Part shown: positions 33,741 to 44,019 of the stretch, in pieces
Numbering within the stretch: position 1 is the first letter of the stretch
How the letters are laid out: each line of letters starts with the position of its first letter
Source of the DNA: Isoetes taiwanensis
Lineage: Eukaryota; Streptophyta; Lycopodiopsida; Isoetales; Isoetaceae
Assembly: GCA_021234155.1 (NCBI GenBank)
Contig: JAJEKV010000026.1
Span: forward strand, 1,488,001 to 1,552,000
Reading direction: 5' to 3'
DNA: 64,000 nucleotides
Translations under genes and position numbers: made by a program
Notes under the pieces: model-generated
Told to the model about the DNA's origin: nothing
The model's input: the letters and a program-made list of their open reading frames with translations, nothing else
Database searches by the model: none

Positions 33741-34870
33741 ATCTATGCCATCACAATCAGAGAAAAAAACTTCAAAGAAAGTATTGCTTTCCTATGCCGT
33801 CATAGGCAATCTATAATCATTGTCTATGAATGCATAGCTAGAAGCTAACAAACAATTATTGTATATCTATGCCTGCATTGCCCAGAGCAAAAAATGAAGA
33901 TTAGAAGATGAACTTAAGCAAGAAATCCTATGATGGAGGAGAAATATGCAAAAAAAAAAAAAAGGGTGAACAAAACTACAGAATGTAATGCCAAAAATCC
34001 AACAAAAAGAACATTGAAAAACTCACAATTTGCTAATGTTGGTATCTATAGATAGATATCAAACAAATTTTACACAAAAGAACTTAAATTTTGTACCTAT
34101 TTCCTGCAATTCTATATAATTCTCTTTGGCTATGCATACTCTTCATATATTTGCAGATTCGAGGCAAGCAGCAAGCTCCTTAGATGCAGTAAGCAGTTCT
34201 GCCAAATTCAACCAAATATTACAGAAATAAACAGCTGTAAGACAGAAATAAAAAGCTTAGAATTAAATCCAGATGGCCGATACAAAATTTTCATGGCGCT
34301 TTAGCATCTAGGCTGAGCCAAATCTCAGAGATTTGCAAAGATTTACTAGAGTAGAATCTGCCTGGCACCTAAGCACTGGATTTTTATGGCGTTGAGCCGA
34401 AGTTGGGCTGAGCCAAATATCAGATCCAAATATCAGAGCCGAATCTGGGCAAGGTTGCTGCCGGATTTCCGATCACTTTGCCATCCAAAAAATTCGTTGC
34501 CTATGCCGTCATAGGCTCCAAATTTTTTTGTTTATGCCATCATAAGCTTCGGGTTTCTTTTTTTTTCCCTTTTTGTTTTTTTTTCCCTTTTTTTTTAAAC
34601 CATTTTGTCTATGATATCATAGGCAAAAGCTTTTGAAATTTGTCTTTGCCGATGCCGTCATGGGCATGCCCTTTTTTTGTTCTTTTCTTTTTTCTCGTTT
34701 TTTGGAAAAAAAAAAAGGAAATTGGTTTTTGCCTTTGTAATCATAGGCAAAGTGCTTTCTAAAAATCAACTTGGTGCCACCATATGCATGTTCCTTCTCT
34801 TTGTTCATTTTCCTTTTTGCTTTTCTGGAAAAAAAAAAGGGTCTTTGCCTACGCGATCAATATGCATAGA
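33741..34870. repeat. Subterminal palindromic motif cluster, right side
   Basis: Copies related to CCTATGCCGTCATAGG occur near 33741, 33790, 33821, 34500, 34530, 34606, 34649, 34724 and 34845. Several are near-perfect palindromes. Homopolymer runs (T and A) lie between them at 34550-34840. Confidence 0.7.
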
Positions 34871-35518
34871 TATCTTATATCTTCGTGTTGTATGGAAGGC
34901 TTTAATGCAATTGTTGCCCCCCTGGAGCATTGTTGAGCTGGATGTATCTGCACCTCAGTCACCAAACTGTATAACATGTAGACCATATAACCCATTAAAA
35001 GTAAAGAAAAAGTGCAACAACTACTTTTAAATGTCTTGGTTGTTGTTTGTGTACATCTTCTTGAGCTTTGTATTTTAAGTATTTTGGTCTAATCAAGGTG
35101 CTATAAGAGCATAGGGTCTTGTTATTTTTATTGTACCAATGACATACGTGAAAATCTTGTGTATGCTTTTGTACTGATGTATTTATTAATTTCATCATGC
35201 CTTGCAAAAAACCTCCATGTGCTCTTTTCAAACTTTGGTTCTTATATCATGTGTATACTCTATTTCAATTGATCTAGTTTTCCGAAAGAAGCAACATGTA
35301 GTAAAATAATTTTAGTAAATAGATCCTCAAAACAGAGATGTATTTTAAAATATGTCAATTTTCTTCTTTTGACCCCCCAAAATGACACCACACTCTTAGA
35401 AAATGGGGCATTTTTTAATGTTTGAGGCCAAAACTAGTATAATTTTAGGGAATTTTAGAGAATATTCTTTTATTAATGCAAATGCAGGTCATTAGTGCAT
35501 TTACTAGGTCACCTTGTT

Positions 35519-36230
35519 TGAGTTGTAGAGATGTAGAGACAAAAGCCTTGATAAAGGTCTTATACACATGTGATAATAAGGTGATTGATCGCCAGTTTGA
35601 AACAATTTGAGGATCTTTGACCTTAAGAATGAGTGAGATGGCATCCATATTCAAAATTCCATCCAGAACAGTAGACCGACGAAATTTACAACAAGCATCA
35701 CACACATCTGACTCCAACCAGTCCCAATATTTCTGAAAGAACTCAATTGATATACCATCCAATTCTAGGTACATGCCTCCTTTGTTTAGTTCGTAGGTGG
35801 CTGCAGAACCTAAATCATCAATAGTTATAGGCATCTCTATTGATAAGCGCTACTCCTTAGAAATGATGGGGGAAATCCTAGATAAGATTGCATCTCGCAT
35901 TTCTAACTTTAAGGAAATATATCTCTCAGCAAAAAAGGTGTGGAAGTGATTGCAGCTACTGCTTGAGTTCTGCTGGCTTCATGAGCACTGCGCCACTGAT
36001 AGAAGCAATGAAGACATGGTTATATGATGGCGCTTAGCTGCATAAAAGCAAAAGCCAGTACAACAGTCTCCATCACAAAACTACTGCAAACCTATCTTCA
36101 TCCTTGCTTGCTGGATTTAGTCCTTCTTTAAAGCTTGAATTTGTGCCAAGATATCTCGATCATGAACCCTGGAAGGAGTCCCTCCCAAAAGTTGAAAAGG
36201 ACTTGATACAAACTGTTTAGTGAAACACGG
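35519..36230 (-). mobile_element. Old LINE, 5' portion (other half of the split element)
   Basis: The minus strand reads LDGISIEFFQKYWDWLESDV, SLILKVKDPQIVSNWRSITL and HVYKTFIKAF, the RT fingers region. It stops at the TIR border and resumes at 29328. The nucleotide sequence to about 36200 parallels 33.0-33.4 kb of the younger LINE. Confidence 0.78.
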
Positions 36231-36299
36231 CTCGCTGTTTTAGACTCTGGGCCCTACTGTTTGGCAAAACCTTTGAACGCTGCAAGTGCATCCAATCCA

Positions 36300-36792
36300 A
36301 GGGGATTCACTTTAAATTAAAAAAGGAGATATGCCATCTATGTTTATAGGGGAGGCAAAACCACCCCTAATAGACCCCTTAGTTGATTTTTCAGGTTGAT
36401 GAAGGGTATGTGGATGTTTACGTGGAGGGTGGATGCCACGATAATCAATGTTCATGTATTGTTCGCGAGCCTCTTCAATTTGCTCTTGCAATCTCTGATT
36501 CTCGGCCAGTCTTTGCCTCTCCTAATCTAGTAACTGAGGTGTGGGAGTTGCAGTTGGAACATTAGGAGATGCAATCACAGGGGCGAGAAATTTCTATTGA
36601 AGTGGGAATTGAACTAGGAACAAAAGGTGTGATAGAAGCAGATGGAGGACCCTGCTGGTGAACCCTACAATATTGAGCAAAGAGGGGGGCCTCAGGAAAC
36701 ATGAGAGGTAGCTCTGGACCATTCAACAAGCACAAATCGAATGAAAAGAAACATGGGCCCACTCGGGACAATAATTGTTTTAGGTAAATCAC
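36300..36792 (-). pseudogene. Degenerate coding remnant, Pro-rich then coiled-coil
   Basis: A minus-strand open segment reads FPEAPLFAQYCRVHQQGPPS and PFVPSSIPTSIE. After a break comes a coiled-coil-like ERQRLAENQRLQEQIEEARE. I do not recognise a family; it could be ORF1 of a LINE or a gag-like remnant. It lies just upstream of the old LINE in sense direction. Confidence 0.35.
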
Positions 36793-37059
36793 GATGAATG
36801 AGCTTTGCTATTGGTTATAGAGTGTTCTGAGTGGACTCTAATCTCATCAGCAATGACAGAAATGAACTTGGGACCCTATAGCTCTAGAGGAAAATCTTCA
36901 AAAGCATATCATAATGGAGTATGTAAGTGCAATGAGAGAGGAGAATATTAATAACCCAAAAGTACTCCATTATTAAAGGTTTCGACACCATTTCCCCTTT
37001 CTTTTGCCAGTTGCTCTCCCCACTTTTACCTTTCTTGTTTTTCTTTTTCCTTATTTTTT
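36793..37059. other. Unassigned, turning pyrimidine-rich
   Basis: No gene seen. From about 36990 the plus strand becomes T/C-rich, the left part of the tract interrupted by the MITE. Confidence 0.5.
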
Positions 37060-37067
37060 CTACTCAC

Positions 37068-37617
37068 CAATGTTGTTAAGTACGTCAAAATTCGTACCTT
37101 TAAAAAAAACGTTTTTTAAATTTTTTTTGAAGATTTTTAAAATTTTTGAAAAAAAACTTTAAAAATGTGTATCATAAAAAATACGTTAAAAATCCTTAAA
37201 AATCTTTAAAAATCCTTAGACTGTGATTTTGTTTATCCAAATATATGATATTCTTGAACTTATTTATCCTTGTATATGAAATTCTTATATTTCTTAACCT
37301 CTATAATAATGTTTTTCTGAACTTTCTTAAGAGTTGCATGGCAAAACAACTATGATATCTTTGTACTTGAACTTAATAGTTTCTAGTAGCAGCATAAATT
37401 TTTGACTTATTTGTTGGCATGCTACGTCTTGTAACTTGTAGCAAAAATGTGCATTTTAACCGTAGCAATATATCCAATAAAGCAGTGCAAAGAATGTCCA
37501 ATTTTTTTTTTTTTTTTTTTTTTTTTTTGCCATATCAAATCATAAAAATCCTTTAAAAATGTGAGGATTTTTATTAAGGTACTTTAAAAATAAAAAACGG
37601 CTTTTTTAACAACATTG
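37068..37617. mobile_element. hAT-type MITE
   Basis: A 550-bp AT-rich element with terminal inverted repeats CAATGTTGTTAA...TTAACAACATTG. It is flanked by a perfect 8-bp duplication CTACTCAC (37060-37067 and 37618-37625). An 8-bp target site and CA-type ends point to hAT. No coding capacity. It contains a ~28-base T run at 37501-37528 and several repeated AAAATCCTTAAA segments. Confidence 0.9.
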
Positions 37618-38570
37618 CTACTCACTTTCCTTTTTGCTTGTCTTTTTTTCTCGTTTTTCGTATACGTTTTTTTTTTTTCCCTTTTCCCTTTTTTCCTTTT
37701 TCCCACCCATTTTCTCCCCTCCTACTCCCTTCCTTTTTTTCCTTTTCTTTTTTCACTTTCTTTTTTTCTGATGGACTTTTTCCTTTCTCTTTTCCGTCTT
37801 TCTCTCTTTCCCTTTTTCCCTGCCCTTTTTTCATTTCCCTTTCCCTTTCACCTTTCCCGTTCCCTTTCCTGTCCCTTTTTTCATGTGCCCACTTTTCTTT
37901 TTTTCCCACCTTTTTCTTTTTCTCCCTTTTCTTTTCCTTTCCTATTTTTCATGCTCCTTTTGCTTCCATTTTTTCTTTTCTTCACCCTTTCCCTCTATTA
38001 TATTCTATTCTCTTCCCCTTTTATTGTGCCCTTTTCCCTTCTCTTTTCTAGTTTCCCTCTTTCCCTTTTCCTCGTGCCCTTTTTCTCAAGTTTCCTTTCC
38101 CCATCCCTTCTTTTTTTCTTTCCCTTCTCGTTTTCCCAGGCCCTTTTTCCCTTCTTCCCACCCTTTTTCCTTTCTCCCTTTCTCTTTTCTTTTCCTCCTG
38201 TCCCCATCTTCTCCCCTTTTCCTTTCCCTTCTTCCCACCCTTTTTTTGTTCCCTTTTCTTTTCCTCCTTTTCCCTATTTCCCATGCTTTTTTTCGCTTCC
38301 TTTTTCCCTTTCTGCACCTTTTTCCTCTTCCTCTTTTTTCTGTGCCTTTTCCCCCTTCTCTTTTTCCCTTTTCCTTTTCCCCTTTTTTCCAGGTTCCCTT
38401 TCCCCGTTTTCCCTCCCCCCCCCCCCTTTTTTCTTTTGCCATGTCTTTTTTCCCTTCCATTTTCTCCACTTTTTTCTTTTCCCCTTCTTTTCCCTTCCCT
38501 TTTTCTCCTTTCTCCACTTTTTCCTTTTTCCGACGCCTTTTTCCTCTCTCTTTTTCTTTTCCAAGTCGTA
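37618..38570. repeat. Long polypyrimidine (C/T) tract
   Basis: About 950 bp of nearly pure pyrimidine on the plus strand, with irregular CCCTTTTCC and TTTTTCCC blocks and a C run at 38416-38427. Long open frames on both strands (Phe/Ser/Pro/Leu-rich or Lys/Glu/Gly-rich) are artefacts of composition. Confidence 0.93.
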
Positions 38571-39775
38571 TTTAATTAAAGTGGGACTCATTCCATTCCC
38601 ACTTTTTTTTCGGAACCCTGTTAATTTACACAAAAAGGAGCACCCCGACCCGAAAACTATCCTTAATTCGAATTTTTGAATAAAACTCTGCATCCAAGCT
38701 TTGCTGCAGTTTTCTCTGGTTAGCGAGTCGAGAACAAGAACAATGCAACTGAAACAAAGGAAATTCATTAAAGTTTGAAACCAAAGATGTAGTTGAAAAA
38801 GAATTTTTATTAATAAATTGAACAGGTACAATGTATTTTACATCGGACGCAGAGACCATGGTGGTCTTCTTTGTCACTCTGATTACATCATCTTGGTAGG
38901 TGGTCCACCTTAGGGGATTAACTAGCGGCGCTTCTTCACGCCGATTTGTAAGCCTTGGGGGCAACCTTGAAGAGTGTGGAATGCCTCACGTGGAGGTGCC
39001 TCTGGAGCTACCGCCCGACACGTCCACCCGACTTCTCCACTCGCCTCCCGCAGCCTTCCATCGAATATGCTCCTTCCCCAACCTCCGTGGATGTTATGCA
39101 ATGCTTGCAAGATGCTTTGAGCTTCTTGAACTTTCTCTTTGTTCTTCGCCTGTTCTTTATCCCCAGGGTGTAGCGAGCAACCTCTGAATTCGCGAGCAAG
39201 CTTATCCCAAAGGTCGGGCAAGAGTGTAGCGTGACCGGGATCTGTGCCGAGCGGTATTTCTTCCGCCTTTGAGCGGGATCTCGTGCCCGCTGGGAGCGGT
39301 CTCGTGATGCCCGAGGCGGGATGCGTGGCGGTGTCGGATCGTGCACGAACCACGGAGCAAGGAGAGTATGATTAACAATTACGGTGCCATTAGTCAAAAC
39401 GAAGAAAAAAGAATGTTGAAATCAAATTACAATGGAGAACATTCATTCCATACAACCGCATCCAATGGCGTGGGAAGTAGTGTCTTTCGACTTCGGCGAG
39501 TCGAAAAGGCCCATAAAAGTGAAAGTACAACCAGTGCCTTTCTCGAGTCGCGGGAAACGCAACGTAGAAGCATTATCATAATAGATTGTGGCTGCATCCA
39601 GTCACAATCAAACATACAAATGGTCTCATCAACGGGACAAGCATGCCTTTCTCGACTTCGTGAGTCGAAAAGGCATCAAAAACTCAATATACAAGTATAT
39701 TCATTACAAAATGTTCAATACATGTGTTCACGTTTGTTTACAATATTCACACAATTTGACTATCCGAAAGCAGGG
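38571..39775. other. Start of GC-richer block, unassigned
   Basis: Base composition shifts to higher GC, and short ORFs on both strands show no domain. Palindromes of the CTCGACTTCGCGAGTCGA family occur at 39482-39508 and 39647-39672, with a half site at 39539. Confidence 0.4.
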
Positions 39776-40764
39776 TCACTCTTCTTGTTCACCAAAATAT
39801 TTGTCGCCCATAGCTTTCATGATCGCCTTGCTCTCCGGATCGGGTTCCGTGAGGCTCGGATAGTTCCTAATCACATCGGCGACAAGAATGGCAAAGAGGA
39901 TTCCGCCAAGACAGGGACCGCAACCGAAAGACAACCACCTATCCGTCTCATATTCTTGGTCGATATGGCTTAGCAATGATTGTATTTTTCGCGGCGTTAT
40001 GATAGCACTTGTAGGCGGTCGTCTATGATCAGCGTGTTGTGTTTGCCATAGTCCCGGAATTGCTCATAAACCCCATCCGACCTTTTCACCATTATAGGCT
40101 TCCCTTTGTGATGGGCGTTTGGATCGAGGTCCCACACATGCTCGACCCTTTTCGCTTCCCCAAACGAACTTGAACTTCAAAACTGAAATGCCGAGAACAC
40201 CAAGAACATTGACAATATTTTTCTTTGCCATACAAGACCATATGCCCACTTCGAATCCCCGTTCGAGGCACCATTCAATAATTTCCTTAGCTCTAGGCCT
40301 CGGATACACTATTTTATGTTCCGTTCGTTCGGGATCTGCGAGGTGTTAATCTCGGGGGCGTCTTTATCGTGGTATACCGCAGCTAATACTCCATTGGCGT
40401 CAAATATTACAAGCTTGGTGGGACCAGCTGGATCCCAGTTGGAGTTTGGCTCTGACCATATTTCCGGTTCATCGGGATCCAAATGCGGGATCATTATCTT
40501 TTCGGCTTTCTGGCTGTGAGCAGTGTCTTGCTCTGGATTGTCTTTGGGGAGTGCATTCTCCTCCTCGCGGCGTGAACCGCCCGGTATCCAATGACAATGA
40601 TCCGAGTCGTTGACATGGAACTCCACGAAATGATGACATCCGTCGAGAAAGGAAGCGAGTTTTTCGACTTCGCGAAATCGAATGAAAAGAAAAGGTATTG
40701 AAAGGAACGTGTTTTCTCGACTCGCTGAAGTCGAAAAAACACCGATAGAGCAAAGTAAACTCAC
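39776..40764 (-). pseudogene. FCP1/NIF-like phosphatase remnant (HAD superfamily), frameshifted
   Basis: Minus-strand pieces in order: KLVIFDANGVLAAVYHDKDA (the Asp-x-Asn HAD loop, where many HAD enzymes have Asp-x-Asp); RPRAKEIIEWCLERGFEVGI then WSCMAKKNIVNVLG; in a shifted frame HVWDLDPNAHHKGKPIMVKR, then YGKHNTLIIDDRLQVL; and in another frame GGILFAILVADVIRNYPSL to a stop at 39776. The order and motifs match plant NLI-interacting-factor/FCP1-like proteins. Frame changes near 40150 and 39985 could be decay or short introns. The Asn at the second catalytic position suggests an altered or absent phosphatase activity. The setting in repeat DNA suggests a captured host gene fragment. Confidence 0.65.
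40661..40739. repeat. Pair of CTCGACTTCGCGAGTCGA-family palindromes
   Basis: TTTTCGACTTCGCGAAATCG (40661) and TTTTCTCGACTCGCTGAAGT (40712) lie about 50 bp apart, the second in inverted orientation. They sit within the 5' part of the FCP1-like remnant's open frame. Confidence 0.8.
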
Positions 40765-40899
40765 CTCAATCTCGGATTCTCAAGAATGTGTTCGGCAAAG
40801 ATCTGGTCTAAACCTTCGACATTCACGTCTACGCCGCTTGGTCTCCCTCGTCCTCGTCAGATATTCTTGCTTCCAATTGTCTTCCTCCCTTGAAATGCT

Positions 40900-42388
40900 C
40901 ATGAAGCGATCCGGTATGACCGAATGGTTTCAACCATGTCCTTATTTCCAACCACGGATATAGGTTTCATTCCAAACAAAGATAGCCCCCCGAGAGAACA
41001 GGCCATTCATGTACCACTCGCATACAATTTGATCTTCCTCGACCAAGCTGGTTATGAAGTACTTGATAACTCTTGGCTGGATATGAATTCTATGTATAGG
41101 ACCTGTCGCACCATCTTTGCTGACCTTGTCCATCGATGGAACATCCTCCATAAATCTGCCCCCTTCGGGTTCCATCTGCTCTTGAGAGATCATGAACCCA
41201 TCGAGATAATGATGCTCGCTAGACCACCACTTATCCAGTCTACACCGATCTTGAAATCAAAACCAAAACTATGTTGGCAAAGCTTGGTGCCTTGGCAAGC
41301 CAACTCTACACTCATGATCAAGTTCGTATATGGAGTACATGATCTTGTTGGTGAAGTTAATATCAGCTGCCCATTGGGAGACAACAGTTGTCTGATTGCC
41401 CGGCATGCAAAAGACAAAGAAACTGAAAGTATCCAGTCGGTCATGTCGGACGCCTTGTACCAATCGCTCTATGTCGGCTTTGTCATAAAATAGGGTGGGG
41501 TCTTGATCATGTTGATGACAAATAGTGCCACGGGTCCAGTGCGCCCGCACCACCAAATCCCTTGTGTCCCAAAGTTACCGTAAATGGGGGAGCTATCGTC
41601 GGCCTTAAATGGGACCACCCGAATCCAAGCTTCCTCTTGAATTGCCATAGCACGCTCGGGGAAAGGAAGGGTTTTGACGTTACGCTTCAGCTTGGTGTTG
41701 ATGTAGGGTTGACATAGACGGTTCAATTCCTTCATGTCTTCCTCATCAAGGGCAGCCTTTTCCTTGTAATAATCAAAGTCATGGTATTCATTAGATGCAA
41801 CGTTGCAGAACTCCGTGATGCCTTCTTCTAACGCACGCTGTCGCTTTAGGACTGTGGCATAATCCTTTAAGGCCCCGCATTTTAGAACTCCTAGTCTTCC
41901 TTAGCGGGATTGTTCCATCCAAGATTCTGCCTTGCAGGTCAAGCGTTTCTCTGTCCGTGAGGTCCTGTATCCTCTTCATGAACTGCTTGTCAAACAACTT
42001 GGGGTCCGGCCTGGATGGAAATTCTCCATTGCTGTCCTTCAGCTTGCCTCTTGTCCATTGAGCCCATATCTCAGTCCATTTCTCCCAGACCGCCTCAGTG
42101 CTAAGAATGAGGTCATATTGGTCTGAGAGAGACTCCCCCCTTTCCTTGGTGTTCTCTTCTTCTTCTCCTCTTCATCCTCTCCCTCATCATCTTCCTGGCC
42201 CTCCAGCAGAACATATCTGCATAGTTTCTCAAAGGTCTTCCACTTATCCGAGGGAGCCCTGTTTCCTTTAGGGCCGAGGACAACCCAATGCTTTCCAATT
42301 GTTGCCTGGCGTGTATGATCTGGTCGGGATAAGGGCTGCATTCATTCATCAATGTACCAATGTCGAGCATGATAGTATCTACAAACAC
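40900..42388 (-). pseudogene. Unrecognised minus-strand coding remnant, several frames
   Basis: Protein-like segments follow one another in changing frames: SDKWKTFEKLCRYVLLEGQE with an acidic/basic stretch (EDDEGEDEEEKKKR), FDKQFMKRIQDLTDRETLDL, MKELNRLCQPYINTKLKRNV, EEAWIRVVPFKADDSSPIYG, DIERLVQGVRHDRLDTFSFF, ITSLVEEDQIVCEWYMNGLF, and a basic TRTRETKRRRREC end. I recognise no domain. It lies just upstream of the FCP1-like remnant on the same strand, so both may belong to one transcript or one captured block. It could be one protein of roughly 450-500 residues broken by frameshifts or introns. Confidence 0.45.
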
Positions 42389-42416
42389 CGAAATAAACGG
42401 TAAATAGTAGCCGGGG

Positions 42417-42624
42417 TTTCTCGACTTCGCGAGTCGAAAAGTCCCTGAATGTCTAATTTTCTTTTACTTCTCTAGGTTTTCTCGACTTCGCGAGTCGAAA
42501 AAGCTACATCCTTTGATTTTTTACGTGTTCCCCCGGCTTTCTCGACTTCGCGAGTCGAGAAACCCCGATGATAATCGGGGAAATGTTAGGATGGTAGGGC
42601 TTTCTCGACTTCGCGAAGTCGAAA
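42417..42624. repeat. Four evenly spaced ~24-bp palindromes (period ~61 bp)
   Basis: CTCGACTTCGCGAGTCGA with flanking T and A runs occurs at 42417, 42477, 42538 and 42601, separated by unrelated 36-40-bp segments. TCGACT pairs with AGTCGA around TCGCG. This is not a CRISPR array; it is a plant nuclear context with no cas genes. Confidence 0.9.
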
Positions 42625-42960
42625 TGGAAAGAATCGAGTTATTTACCTTCGTGTAGGCTGGCACTTCGCTGCTATTGTGTTCTGGCGCGTTGGCTAATCT
42701 TGGCCGGTTCGGTTCTTTGGCGTCTCCGTGAAAGAACTCGCACTCTCGCTTGCATATCTATCCTTGATCCTTTGCGGCACCTCCTTCTCGTCTGCGCAAT
42801 ACTTGCGCCCGCCCTCAAATCTTGACCGTCCACTACCCGAACCGAACGCGTCTTTTCCCTTCGGGTCTTCCTCGGACTTCGGTGAACAAGCCCGACCGGT
42901 CGATGCGCTAAAGGTATGACATCCGCAGGCATTGGATCTGCAACAGGATCTGCAACAGGA
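42625..42960. other. GC-rich flank without clear gene
   Basis: Short open frames on both strands, no domain. A direct repeat GATCTGCAACAG occurs at 42935 and 42947. Confidence 0.4.
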
Positions 42961-42964
42961 ATTT

Positions 42965-43140
42965 CCCTTTTTCCATGCCAATTTTTCCTTCCCTTTTCTC
43001 CTTTCCCTCTTTCCTTTTTTCTCTTCCCTTTTTTCTCTCTCCTTTTCCCATTTCTCATTTTCCCTTTTCCCCGTGACTTTTCCTTCACATTCTCCCATTC
43101 CTCCTTCATTTTCCTCTCCTCTCGTTTTTCTTTTCCCTTA
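42965..43140. repeat. Second, shorter polypyrimidine tract
   Basis: About 175 bp of C/T-rich plus strand with CCCTTTTCC blocks like the tract at 37.6-38.6 kb. The two tracts are in the same orientation and bracket the GC-richer block between them. Confidence 0.85.
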
Positions 43141-44019
43141 AGAGATCAAAGCATGACCAATCACGATGGTGCACTCAAATGATCCCAGCCATTCAAATTA
43201 TGGCTTGATTCAACACAGTAAAACATTATAATATAATAATACACACTACAACCCCAACATTTGGTCCACGGCTGAAAACAACAGTAAAAACACAATACGG
43301 GTTGTTTTTTTTTAAGATTTGAAAAAAACCTACATGTAGTTATACGGACGTGTGGTTTTTCAAGGATATGTTGTAGTTTTCCTTAAGCAGCCATGATTTT
43401 TTTTTTTAAGAATGTGTGGTTTCTTAAGGAGGCGTAGTTTCTTTTTTAAGGATGTGTTTTTTTCTCAGGTTGTATGGTTTTTTGAAGGGTTGTTTTTTGT
43501 AAGGTGTTGTTTTTAAGGTATTGTTTTCTTCAGGTGTGGTTTTTTATGGTTTTCTAAGAATCCATGTATGACCAAGTTGTCCACATGCCATTATGTGAGA
43601 GCTTGTAGAGCGTGAAACTTGAAGACATTCATCACTTGACAACTTGTAGCGAAGAACCATGGACACTGGTTTGGCATCATATAGGCATTTCTTGAAGAAT
43701 ATTTGATCACAAGCATCTTGAACACTTGAAGTCAAAGGTTGAAGACCCCAAAATGAAAGTTTGGAAGACCACTTGAATTTTAATAGTACTTCGCATGAGC
43801 CATGATGTTAGTTCTTAAGGTATGATTTGCTATTTCCCAAGGTCTTCACTACCATTCCACCCAGAAAAATCATCTCTTTATCCATCATTTTCTCCTTTTC
43901 ATACACCATTGCCATTTGTCGAGACCAAAGTTCGCAAGACCATTTTCCCTAGTCAAAAGTACACCATTTATCCATCACATACAAAAAAATTGCTAAAATT
44001 CCATCCAATTTAGCTCAGG
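43141..44019. other. Unassigned, with T/G-rich low complexity
   Basis: 43300-43555 is T/G-rich (GTGGTTTTTT-type blocks) and resembles the reverse complement of the A/C-rich stretch at 59.64-60.06 kb. No gene seen. Confidence 0.45.

Larger units (their letters stand above)
29329..35518. mobile_element. TIR DNA-transposon-like element, disrupting the old LINE
   Basis: AACAAGGTGACCTAG at 29329 extends to a ~34-bp terminal inverted repeat with 35485-35518, with two mismatches. RT sequence of one LINE reads up to both borders. TGAG occurs on both sides (29325-29328 and 35519-35522), a possible 4-bp target duplication. Without the nested LINE the element is about 2.9 kb and has no transposase ORF, so it is non-autonomous. 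Its interior carries many copies of the palindromic motif CTATGCCGTCATAGGC. That motif recalls CACTA subterminal repeats, but the ends are not CACTA, so the superfamily is uncertain. Confidence 0.65.

Noticed and set aside
29329-35518. CACTA transposon
   Set aside because: Internal palindromes are CACTA-like, but the termini are not CACTA and the apparent target duplication is 4 bp rather than 3.
37615-38831. Long ORFs on both strands in the polypyrimidine tract
   Set aside because: Pure C/T sequence rarely contains stop codons; the products are Phe/Ser/Pro or Lys/Glu/Gly runs with no domain.
42417-42624. CRISPR array
   Set aside because: Palindromes with even spacing look similar, but the setting is a plant nuclear genome, there are no cas genes, and scattered copies vary and invert.
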